A stretch of DNA of 64,000 nucleotides from Persicaria tinctoria (Eukaryota > Streptophyta > Magnoliopsida > Caryophyllales > Polygonaceae). This document shows positions 54,606-64,000 of the stretch, one piece after another (positions within the stretch are counted from its first letter, which is position 1; every line of letters begins with the position of its first letter). The notes under the pieces were generated by a model. It searched no databases. It was not told the origin of the DNA and was given only the letters and a program-made list of their open reading frames with translations. The position numbers were made by a program, and so were the translations under genes. The DNA lies in NCBI GenBank assembly GCA_037127255.1, contig JBANSL010000004.1, positions 51,719,702 to 51,783,701 on the forward strand, given 5' to 3'.

Positions 54606-54670
54606 ACACCTGCAAAGTACCTCAAGGCAAACGTGAGATCTAACTACCTAAGGCGCGAATGATTGCTTCT

Positions 54671-54688
54671 CCGGCGACGGCGCCAATT
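54671..54688 (-). other. primer-binding site of element F
   Basis: Minus strand TGGCGCCGTCGCCGGAGA, a two-base variant of the D/A site, adjacent to the LTR end. Confidence 0.8.
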
Positions 54689-56566
54689 TGTTGTATGAGG
54701 AAATCGAGTTTAAAATATAATGAAATAAATCAAACCAGATTCGTGCCCACGAAAATAATTACAAGACCTCCTCCTGATGTAACAGCGGAAAGTCATGATC
54801 GATCCTCGAGGAAGCACGTCAGCGGATCTCAGGTAGCGGAAAAATCTCAGCGACATCGACCAGAAGATTCCTCGATATCGAGTGAAGTACTCGATATCGA
54901 CTAACCTGTCGAGTAAAACAGAAAGCAAAACGAAACAGAAAACGAAAACCAACAGAAAGTACTCGATCTCGACAAAATCAACTCGACATCGACAAGATTT
55001 GCTTGATGTCGACAAGATCTCCTCGAAATCGACTAAAAAGGAGAAACTTTAAATTGCAACCTTTCGCAAGCCAGAACACGGATTTTGATGAAATAAATTA
55101 ATAAACTAAAGACTTCCAAGATCAGGGTATTAACACCACAACGATAACCATGCAAAATAACACATAAAGGCGTAAAAGATAATGCTTTTCATCAGATAAC
55201 TCTCGTTATTAACAAATAGGAATATAGAGGCTTTCGCATAAACTCTAATTGTTACTAACCCTTTTTCACATAATTAATCCAAGTTGTATTAAGATCACTT
55301 TCGCTTCAATAACACAAACAAGGATCACCTTCAACTCTCGCAAAAGAATCATGTTTTTAGGGATAGAAGACGAATTACTTAAAAAGCTCAAACCCTTACC
55401 GCATCACCTCACATGGCTACCGTCGGGCTCACCCCGACCCTAGAAGTGGGTGGACTACTCGCTCTTCATCATCAAGAAAGACATCAATAATAAAAGGGAA
55501 TAACTTTGCATTAAATAAACTAAAGAAAGCTTACAACTGAACAAGCCAAATCCGCTTTCGTCTTTCCGACTCCTCTCGCCACAGGCTCTCTCTCTACTCT
55601 CTCTATATAACTAATTGTCTCTGAAATTGAATTAATGGAAATCAGCCCCTAAGGCTTTATTTATAGCCTTCATTCCCTTTCTAATTAGGAAAGAAAACTA
55701 TATCTATATCTAATTCTATCTACCTTTATTTAAAAATTAAATAATGGAAATAAATAGTTAAATCAACTAGGACTATATCTAATGTGGATAAAATATCTTC
55801 TCTCTTGACTTGATAGCACTTGATAGATCTTGATAGAATTTCATCTCGAAAATATCACCATTGGACTTTGGATAGAAACTGAACAAGATCCGGATATCTC
55901 GACGTCGATCACTGGGGATTCCTCGATATCGAGTAGAATTCCTCGATATCGACTAGCACTTTTCTCGTCTTCTGCTCAACAACTCGATTCCGGCCTTCAG
56001 GACAACACATCAACTTGGGTTTTTCCTCGACATCGAGTAAATTCCTCAATATTGAGTAACACTTTCAGCTCCCAACTTCACTTGTCGACTCCTAGTGCTC
56101 AGCTTGTTGATCTCGGCTCCAGAAGTGGAAATTGACTTGGGTTTTACCCGATATCAAGTACATTCCTCGATATCGACTATGTTGTTCTTCTTCTTCCCTA
56201 GCCTTGCTCGATTCTGGTCAACTTTGCTGGAAATTGACTTGGATTTACTCGATATCGACAAAGTTCGTCGATATCGACCAAATTGTGTTGCGTCGATTTT
56301 TCCTTGCTTTCAACTCGATTTGTCCTGGTTCCGGTGCTCCTTGACCTTGGACTTCTGTAGTTGACTTTGAGTTTTTCTTAATTTCTCTAAATTGTGTAAA
56401 TTGCTTCGATTTCTGCGAAATTAAACAGAAACCGGTTTAGATTCCATAATTTAGAAAATACGCATAAAGTACATAGATTATGTACTATTCTAAACCAAAT
56501 GCATGAAATGCATGAAGAAAATGATATAAAAGTAACTATAAAACATGGCGAATTCAGCTCACATCA
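54689..56566 (-). repeat. Element F 5' LTR (1,878 bp)
   Basis: Minus TGATGTGAGC ... CATACAACA. TCGANNTCGA clusters lie at 54855-55030 and 55900-56280; TATAAATAA at 55657-55665 (minus). ATTAC follows at 56567-56571. Confidence 0.92.
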
Positions 56567-57590
56567 ATTACCTCAAGAGTCATCTCAAGAAAATTCACCT
56601 AGAGATGAAACATTGAGATTGTTGTTGGAAGTGATGAGTGGTCAAGAGAAGATGTTGGGTCAAATGGCTAAGGAGATTGGAGAATTGAAAGCAATAGATT
56701 CGGGGAAGTTATCATCACAAGTGATAGTGAATCCGAACGAGAATGTGAGCACAATGATCCTTAGAGAAGATAAACAAGTGAATGTGCCCAATAGGATTGT
56801 TGAAGAGAGGCCTAAGAAGGTGATTGATGTGGGAGAAGAAGAAAAAAACGAGATGGAGGCTCACTGTCAAGATGGCGCCCGCCGCCCCTCACCACGGTGC
56901 CCGCCGCCCTCTGCAGTTACGAAACCGGTTTTTGACGTTGTTGAATCCCCAAGGAAATCATCAAAGGAGTGGTCTTCTGAGGTTCCAAGACCTGCACCAC
57001 CCTTTCCTTATGCTTTAAGACCTGATCGTGAGTGGGAAGATGAATACATTCTTTACGACACCTTTGGTCATTGTGACGTAAATATTCCACTTTTCAATTC
57101 GATTAAAACTATGCCTCACTATGCAATGTTTTTGAAAGAGCTATGCACTATGAAAGGCAAGCAAAGGATGCGCAGGAAGGAAAAGGTAAGTTTAAATAAA
57201 AATGTTTCTGCTTTGTTATAGAAAAGATTGCCTGAAAAGTGCGGAGATCCAGGTATGTTTACTATCCCATGTGCAATAGGTAATTCTAGCTTCACCAAAG
57301 ATATGTTAGACCTAGGTGCTTCAATCAATGTGATGTCTTATAATTTGTACATGTTTTTGGGTCTCAATGCATTATCTAAAACTGGTGTTACTATACAACT
57401 CACTGATCTTTCTAGGATTAAGCCTAGAGAAGTTGTTTAGGATGTTCTGGTTAAGGTAAATGATTTGATATTTCCAGCTTATTTCCTTATTCTGGATATG
57501 GAACAAGGTACGCTTTAAACTCCAATTACCTTGGGAAGGCCATTCTTGCAAACAGCTAAGACTAAGATTGATTGTTTTGAAAGTTTCCAA
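56567..57590 (+). pseudogene. element E, gag C-terminus and protease (after the F insertion)
   Basis: Open from the F boundary to 57221 (LLLEVMSGQEKMLGQMAKEI, VNPNENVS, a GC-rich linker with GGCGCCCGCCGCCC words at 56873-56915, PPFPYALRPDREWEDE, NIPLFNSIKTMPHYAMFLKEL). It then has a TAG at 57220, protease DLGASINVM at about 57310, further stops at 57438 and 57517, and GRPFLQTAKTKIDC at 57537. It ends abruptly near 57590 in a family-3 LTR. This is the same gag-protease order as in B. Continuity with E's gag at 37988/42554 rests on F's flanks and on orientation, so it is inferred. Confidence 0.78.
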
Positions 57591-57591
57591 T

Positions 57592-58474
57592 GAATGCTCT
57601 TGTCCTACTAGTCCAATCAGTCATGGAAAACCTTATCAATCGAATAATCCTGAAAGAAGGATTTAACCCAACTGATAGCTTTAAGTTCAGAGATTAACCA
57701 AGGTATTTGTAGTCCCTAAAAAGGGATTTAACAACACATCCAACTTCCTACTTATCCAATTAGTTTAATCAGCCCTAAAGGGACAAGTTTGCTACTTGGG
57801 TTAAGGTTCACAATCACGAATCTACAAAACTCTAGCAATTGAATTGATTCTAACTAGTTGCGTAAGCTAGATAAAATAAAACAATCAAACATTCAAGCAT
57901 TAAGAAGTTGAAGCATTCAATAGCGGAATTAAGAAACGAAAATTAGAAACTCACAATCAATCCAAATAAAGCTTCAAATCATAGGCAGAACAGATGAGTT
58001 TAGTTCCTCATGGAAAACATCGCTCAATTTCTAATTGTCTGATAGACTGTGGAAATAACAACAACTAGGGTTTCAATTAATCAAAATGCGGCTCTCAGAT
58101 CACCAATGCGGTGGCCGTGGCATAGGTGATGCGACCGCTGCAAGCATGCTCAACCCAACACGATGCATCTCTTATTGCGGCGGTTGCGGCAGGCTTGCTG
58201 CGGCCGCTGTATTCATCCCGCTGCATCACTTGCTGCCAGAAGTTGGGAGCAGCTCCAATCTCTTGTTTCTTCTCTTCATTCCTTGCTTCTTGTATTCCAC
58301 TCCAATGTCATTGCATCTCTCAATGGTATTTAGATTCAACTCTGCAAAATAACCACAAATTCACGCAAAATCCGAATTCTTCCAAAATAATCACAAGATG
58401 CAATTTAACTACAAATTATTAACTAAATGCAACCTAACTAGCCTAAAAATACCTATCTAAGATATGCATTATCA
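57592..58474 (-). repeat. LTR H, fragment related to element G's LTR
   Basis: On the minus strand it starts TGATAATGCATATCTTAG at 58474 and follows the layout and many words of G's LTR (TTAGGGACTACAAATACC, CTTGGTTAATCTCTGAAC). A motif cluster at 58100-58215 has CGGCCGC and GCGGTTGCGGCA words. It stops at 57592 against E's protease; the rest of the element is missing. Confidence 0.75.
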
Positions 58475-60815
58475 GCTCCACACTATTCTTAAGCTTATAA
58501 AACCATTTACAACCAATCAACCTTACCTTGTTTGGTTTAGGAACAAGTATCTAGGTCTTATTGGTTATCATGGAGTTTATTTCCTCTTTCATAGCAAGCA
58601 ACCATTTATCAGAATTTGCACATTTCACAACATGCTAAAACAAATCAAGGGTATAAGCATCAATAGCCTCAGCAACAACAAATGCTAAATCAACCTCATT
58701 ATCAAAATATTTCATGTTAGGAATTCTAACCCTAGGGATCTATCTCTTGTTAACTAATAGTTGGTCAAATCATGAACTTCATCAAAATTATCATGCTCAC
58801 GATCAGTTTTACTAGAAGCGTCAGAAAAAGCATCATCAACATCAACAAGAGAATCAACAAATTCATCATCATCATCAAAAGAAGAAGAAGAAGAAGAATG
58901 GGTAGAAGCAGAGGAATTTTGAATAGAGGTAGAGGTGGATGAGCTTACCCCCCCCCCCCCCCCCCCCCCGCCGCCATGCCTGATTAGTGCGGCACATCTT
59001 CAGTACTTGAGTTTGAGCCCTGGTGCCCAAAATTCTGATCATTGCTATCACTAGAAGTTGAGCCAGATGACTCATGTGGGACTCCAGCATCAAAGTTATT
59101 GTCAGACTTGCCACCTGGGGAGGTGGGGACATAAAACTAAGGTTTAAGGGTTAGTTCATGATCAACAGATGAATGCACATTCTTAAAATAGACACACTCT
59201 TAGGATACCCTAACATGACACACTTTAGAGACCTTGGTTGCAACTTCCCTACGCTCTGATGAGCATAGGCAGTGCATCCGAAAGGCCTTAAGTGTGAGAT
59301 ATTGGGCTTGGTTCCAGACATCATCTCACAAGGGGTCTTGAAGCCAATTGCAGCCAAGGGTGATCTGTTGATCAAATAAGCAGCAGATGAGCATACACCT
59401 GGCTTTGTCAAGCAGTGTCCTGTTCATTCTCTCTGCAGTTCCATTCTGTTGGGGGGGGGGGGCCTGGAACAGTAAGATGCCTTATAATACCATGATCATT
59501 GCAGAAATCATCAAACAACTTATTACAGAACTCAAGTCCATTATCTGTTCTAAGCCATCTCAATTTGAAAGCAGTTTGACGCTCTGTTTTTGTTTTCCAA
59601 ACTTTAAAAGTTTCAAAAGTGTCACTTTTAGCCTGTAGAAGGTGCACCCAAACCTTCTTGGAATGTCGAACTATCAATGAGAGCAAGTACTTCCTCCCAC
59701 CAATAGTATCAACCTAGGCAGGTCCCCATAGGTCTGCATGCACATAATCTAAGGGCCTCTTAGCAACAAAATCTGATTTTTAAAAACATTATTTTACATG
59801 TTTGCCAAAAATACAACTTTCATAGTTTTTCAAATAAGAGGGTTTACCTTCAAAGAGTCCTTGCTTGACCAAATAATGTAAACCTTTGTTCCCTATATGA
59901 CCAAGTCTAGCATGCCAAATCGGAGTATCATTCATGTTCATGTATGCAACAGAATACTCGGCAGATAAATACACACCATGTAGCACGGGATTTCCAATGA
60001 TATGATAAAGACCATGATTCTTAACATCTTTGACAAGAATCCTACCATTCCTAGAAACAATTCTAATTCCTCTTTTAATGTTAATATCATAGTCAAGGTC
60101 ATCAAACATAGATTCAAACAACAAATTTCTCTTCATATCAGGTAGTCACCTTACCTGTTGAAGAACCCTAACAATACCATCATTCATTTTAAAAGGAATG
60201 TTGCATATACCTCTAATAGCAAGTTCAGAATGATCACCCATCTAACCAAACCACCAACAGATTAATCAAGATAATCAAAGTAATGCTTATGAGGAGTAAC
60301 ATGCATAGTTCATCTAAAATCAAGAAACTATGCATCAGATGAATCATCACAGGCAACCATAAGTAAATCATCAGAATAAAACAAGCCAAAATCAAACACA
60401 TCGGAAGTACCATTTTTCAATTTCTTTTGATCATCATCTCTTTTCTTATAACAATCAGCAATAACATGGTTATTCTTCTTGCAATAGGTACAATGCTTCT
60501 TTCCAGTTTAGGCGGATTTTTCTTTGTCCTTTTTCTTGTTTCTTTTCCTGTTTGTGTTGCCTCCTTTTGTAAATAGCACATCAAGTTTAAAGTTTCGGTT
60601 TTCAGATTTGTCACCTTTAACCTTAAACACTTTCACAACCTCATTTTTCTGAGTAATATCCTCAACTATCCTTTTCTTAGTCAAAGACTCATTACTAAAC
60701 TGAATTACATCTTTAAACGTATCAAATTGAGAAGGCAAGGCATTCAACAGAATAAAAGCTTGGTGAGTGTCATCAATTTTATCATCACATCTTTCAAGTT
60801 CTTGTGTCATTGGTG
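58475..60815 (-). pseudogene. Ty1/copia element remnant, gag to RT start
   Basis: Minus strand, right to left: gag segment 60810-60417 (CDDKIDDTHQAFILLNALP, then Lys-rich zinc-knuckle region); GAG-pre-integrase 60136-59789 (WHARLGHIGNKGLHYL, CIFGKHVK); integrase 59760-59151 with LRTDNGLEF, the QQNG region broken by a poly-C run, and HLRPFGCTAYAH; a spacer with acidic and serine-rich codons; and the start of RT near 58500-58600 (WLLAMKEEINSM, ILVPKPNK, IGCKWFYK). RT is cut off at 58474 by LTR H. Stops and frameshifts are frequent. Confidence 0.88.
58948..58969. repeat. homopolymer of 22 C
   Basis: An uninterrupted run of 22 C on the plus strand. A second run, 12 G, lies at 59451-59462 in the same remnant, so on its coding strand one tract is G and the other C. 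They are expansion-prone and could also be assembly artefacts. Confidence 0.8.
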
Positions 60816-60822
60816 GGATGAA

Positions 60823-61205
60823 ATGTCGTGCGTTTCAACTCGCCAAAGAAATAACCCAAAACAATAAACTAAACTAGCAACCTAGTATAGCGGATAAATA
60901 AGGGGTCGAACCCACAGAGAAAGAAGTACTTCAATGCAATGTTTATCTACCAATTATGACACTAACAATAGAATAGGAATACGAATGAAGAAAGACAACA
61001 CAAATAAACTAAGACAAAGATATAGATAGGAACAAAGAGAAGTCAAAAGATAAGAGTGTGGTTTGCCTACAATTCGCAACATTGATTCATTTATTGATCA
61101 TTGAGATGATTGCAATATTATTCCTAAGCCTATGTCGACTTGACTAAAGTTGAATAATCCGCAGAGATACAATCACCTTATTCAATATCACAAAAGAATA
61201 GCATT
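60823..61205 (-). repeat. gypsy-type LTR fragment I
   Basis: The sequence AGGGGTCGAACCCACAGAGA at 60900 and the surrounding layout (outer end near 60823, then the tract about 60 bases in) match the ends of A's LTR in arrangement. It is truncated at both sides by copia sequences; no partner LTR is seen. Confidence 0.55.
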
Positions 61206-61385
61206 AAAAACTCAAGTACTTAGACCAATTGGCACATTGATTATGATATATTACATAGGTCTTATATTGTATAGTGGGCCCAAAGGCCCAAAAGGCCCAA
61301 TACCTTTGTACCCTATATATATGTTTATCAATGAATGGAAACCCTCAAGGAGGACTTTACATAAATTCTAGAATCCTACACGGTA
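61206..61385 (+). repeat. 5' LTR end and primer-binding site of the plus-strand copia
   Basis: TTATATTGTATAGTGGGCCC, then TATATATAT (61314-61322), and an end at CCTACA followed by CGGTATCACAACC, a two-change version of the TGGTATCAGAGC initiator-tRNA site. The short length and wording are typical of Ale/Retrofit-like copia LTRs. The left end is truncated. Confidence 0.65.
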
Positions 61386-61740
61386 TCACAACCTTTACTT
61401 CCTCATGGAACCCTAATTTGATCCTCCCGCCCCACCCTTTCTCTTACCGTCGCCGGCGTCGTCTCCTTGCCGCAACTCTCTCTCTCTCTCCCCTTACCTC
61501 ACTGGCCCCTCACCGCTGCCGACCGGCCTCCTCCTCGCTCTCGCTCTCGAGCGGCTCTCTCGCTCTCGCTGGTAGTCTCTCGCTGTCGCTCTCGTTTTCT
61601 TCCTAGAAAAAAAAATGCCTAACCTCATCCGCTGCGGCTGTGGCGTCGACATCTGCAGCGGTCGTGGCATACGAGGACTCTCGGCCCTCCTCCTTCGACC
61701 GCCGCCCCTCGATGGTCCCCGGTGCCTGGCTTCAACCCTC
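61386..61740 (+). other. copia leader, CT-rich, gag largely deleted
   Basis: 61430-61600 is rich in CTCTCT and CTCGCT repeats and in CpG words. No gag core is recognised; only the last part of a gag-like proline-rich stretch precedes protease at 61722. It appears to be an internal deletion. Confidence 0.5.
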
Positions 61741-62264
61741 ATTGGCTACACTCCGACTCTCTTGCCTTGCGACCTCAGGCCTATCTGACATCGTCTGATC
61801 AAGGCTATGTTCCGTCGGATGGGTATCACGCCTTCTCCTATATGCAGCTGACATCTTCAGACTCTTCTTTGTACCTGGACATTGGTGCCAGCTCCCACAG
61901 GACGAACTCCTCAGGTAACATCTCATCTATTTCCTTAAGGGCCCTGCACACTCTATTATCGTCGGAAATGGTGGTCGTCTTGCTACTTCGGGAATTGGCC
62001 ACGCCAAATTACAGACCCCAACCCACCCACTACACCTCAACAATGTCTTCATTTCCCCAAAGATTGTCAAAAACCTTATCTCTATCTGTCGATTCACTAC
62101 TGACAACAACGTTTCCCTTGTGTTTGATCCATATGGTTTCTCTGTGAACGGTTTTACTACGGGGGTTACTCGCATGAGATGTACCAGCACCGGGGAGCTC
62201 TACCCTGTCAAATCACCTGTTACGTCCAATCAGTCGTGCCTGGTCACCCACTCGGCATCGTCAT

Positions 62265-63107
62265 CCAGCCTGTGGCATGCACGCCTGGGCCATCCCAGTG
62301 ATGGCGTTCTAGATATCCTCCGTTCCTAGAGTCTTGTCACCTGTACGAAAGACCCACGCACTAGTTTATGCTCTTCCTGCCAACTAGGCAAACATGCCAG
62401 ACTGCGGTTCCAACGGTCTTTGACCTCTACTCTTACTCCCTTTAATATCATTCATAGTGACATTTGGACCTCTCATGTGCCTAGCAAGGAGGGTCACAAA
62501 TACTACCTCTTGTTTCTTGATGATTACACTCATTTCTTATGGGTCTTCCCGTTGCATTTCAAGTCCCAAGTGTTTCCTGTCTTTGCCAAATTCCATGCCT
62601 ACATCAAAACACAGTTTCACACATCCATCAAATGTTTCTAATGTGACAATGGCTGTGAATTTAACAACGAAGACTTTCACTCTTTCTTTGCCACAAATGG
62701 GATCTCCTATCGCTTGTCTTGCCCTTATACTTCTCAGCAAAATGGTAAGGCTGAACGAATCATCAGAACCATTACCAACATGATGCGTTCTCTCCTCTTC
62801 CACGCATCTATTCCCCTTCCCTATTGGCCTGACGCCTTATCCACCACATGTTATCTCCTAAACATTCTCTCATCCACTACCCTACACCATCGCTTGCCAG
62901 CTCAGACACTTTAATACACCATGCCTAGGTATGATCACCGTCGCACCTTCGGGTGCTTGTGTTTCCCAAACCAGTCCTCCATAGCCCCACACAAGCTTCA
63001 CCCGCGCTCCACTCCATGTGTCTTCCTAGGCTATCCGTCTGATCATCGCGGTTACCTTTGGCTCGATGTCAAGACCCATAAGCTTATTGTGTCACGTCAT
63101 GTCACGT
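62265..63107 (+). repeat. copia tandem duplication, copy 1
   Basis: This unit recurs at 63119-63961 with a constant offset of 854. Both copies share the TAG after ILRS and the TAA before CDNG. Copy 2 alone has a TAG in place of the second Gln of QQNG; copy 1 alone has TAA near 62913. Confidence 0.93.
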
Positions 63108-63118
63108 CATGTCAAGAC

Positions 63119-64000
63119 CCAGCCTGTGGCATGCACGCCTGGGCCATCCCAGTGATGGCGTTCTAGATATCCTCCGTTCCTAGAGTCTTGTCACCTGTAC
63201 GAAAGACCCACGCTCTAGTTTATGCTCTTCCTGCCAACTAGGCAAACACGCCAGACTGCCGTTCCAACGGTCTTTGACCTCTACTCTTACTCCCTTTAAT
63301 ATCATTCATAGTGACATTTGGACCTCTCATGTGCCTAGCAAGGAGGGTCACAAATACTACCTCTTGTTTCTTGATGATTACACTCATTTCTTATGGGTCT
63401 TCCCGTTGCATTTCAAGTCCCAAGTGTTTCCTGTCTTTGCCAAATTCCATGCCTACATCAAAACACAGTTTCACACATCCATCAAATGTTTCTAATGTGA
63501 CAATGGTTGTGAATTTAACAACGAAGACTTTCACTCTTTCTTTGCCACAAATGGGATCTCCTATCGCTTGTCTTGCCCCTATACTTCTCAGTAGAATGGC
63601 AAGGCTGAACGAATAATCAGAACCATTACCAACATGATGCGTTCTCTCCTCTTCCACGCATCTATTCCCCTTCCCTATTGGCCTCACGCCTTATCCACCA
63701 CATGTTATCTCCTAAACATTCTCCCATCCACTACCCTACACCATCGCTTGCCAGCTCAGACACTTTATTACACCATGCCTAGGTATGATCACCGCCGCAC
63801 CTTCGGGTGCTTGTGTTTCCCAAACCAGTCCTCCATAGCCCCACACAAGCTTCACCCGCGCTCCACTCCATGTGTCTTGTTAGGCTATCCGTCTGATCAT
63901 CGCGGTTACCTTTGCCTCGATGTCAAGACCCATAAGCTTATTGTGTCACGTCATGTCACGTTTGATGAGTCTCGCTTTCCCTTTTCTCCTCCTCCTCTCC
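63119..64000 (+). repeat. copia tandem duplication, copy 2 and continuation
   Basis: Copy 2 starts at CCAGCCTGTGGC after a short filler (63109-63121 repeats 63066-63078) and continues past the unit end at about 63961 into new copia sequence (TTTGATGAGTCTCGC) to the window edge. Confidence 0.9.

Larger units (their letters stand above)
42555..56566 (-). mobile_element. Element F: gag-protease LTR retrotransposon, minus strand, hosting element G
   Basis: Right: 5' LTR 54689-56566, primer-binding site 54671-54688, gag 54605 leftward to 53019. After the G insertion, gag-protease continues at 47574 to 46726, then a C-terminal ORF to 45940, non-coding DNA, polypurine tract, and 3' LTR 42555-44423. 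Flanks CTTAC (left) and ATTAC (right) match in four of five bases, a plausible aged target duplication within E's gag. Like D, it has no RT or RNase H. Confidence 0.82.
61722..64000 (+). pseudogene. Ty1/copia protease-integrase, plus strand, with internal tandem duplication
   Basis: 61722 onward: gag tail, then protease LDIGASSHRTNSSG at 61870 (one base change from the usual DTG). A frameshift follows, then GAG-pre-integrase (62120-62330, LWHARLGHPSDGVLDIL, then TAG), integrase (62420-62914: PFNIIHSDIWTSH, YYLLFLDDYTHFLW, a TAA at 62639, CDNGCEF, SQQNGKAERIIRTI, YWPDALSTTCYLLN), a TAA near 62913, and FGCLCFPN ... CVFLGYPSDHRGYLWLD (62921-63090). From 63119 the unit repeats to the window end. 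RT lies beyond the window. Confidence 0.88.

Overview
The window is plant nuclear DNA, probably from a eudicot. It holds plant-type Ty3/gypsy (Athila-like) and Ty1/copia LTR retrotransposons, a plant LINE with an RNase H-like tail, CACTA DNA transposons, and exon fragments resembling plant genes. I see no intact host gene, no tRNA or rRNA gene, and nothing bacterial. Essentially the whole window is nested and broken mobile DNA. The species cannot be named from the sequence.

Layout. 1-1340 is a decayed gypsy pol (minus). 1600-2227 and 6497-6690 are the two halves of a LINE 3' end, split by a 4,269-bp CACTA element (2228-6496, TTT target duplication) that carries exon fragments of host genes. 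7694-7786 and 28576-29062 are one LTR ('LTR C') split by element A. Element A is an Athila-like minus-strand element bounded by ATTTG duplications at 7782-7786 and 28571-28575. Inside A lies element B (8594-22569, plus strand: gag-PR-RT-RNase H, integrase, a third ORF, one LTR). Inside B's third ORF lies a second gene-carrying CACTA (15181-19825, TTA duplication) with an NLR resistance-gene fragment. Element D (29063-37046) sits in LTR C and encodes only gag and protease. Element E (primer-binding site 37056, gag, protease to 57590) hosts element F (minus strand, LTRs 42555-44423 and 54689-56566, also without RT). F hosts element G (47575-53013, GCAGA duplications, complete LTR pair, only a gag remnant). 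A 4.56-kb tandem duplication (37122-41683 and 41689-46248) copies E's gag together with F's 3' LTR. The right end holds a family-3 LTR piece, a decayed copia (minus), another LTR piece, and a second copia (plus) with an 854-bp tandem duplication running to the window edge.

How it fits together. Only B encodes a near-complete set of retroelement enzymes, and it is broken by a nonsense codon and small deletions. A has lost RT and RNase H by an in-frame deletion. D and F are gag-protease elements and G is almost non-coding, so all would have needed enzymes from relatives.

The most unusual signals cut across families. (1) Each LTR family carries its own short, CpG-rich, palindrome-like motif, scattered through its LTRs and, in at least two families, through the protein linkers next to protease. 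(2) Each internal region has two polypurine-tract-like boxes, and the segment between them has paired hairpins with compensatory base changes between families. (3) A hairpin just after the pol region covaries between families. (4) Several rearrangement junctions contain locally templated filler DNA.
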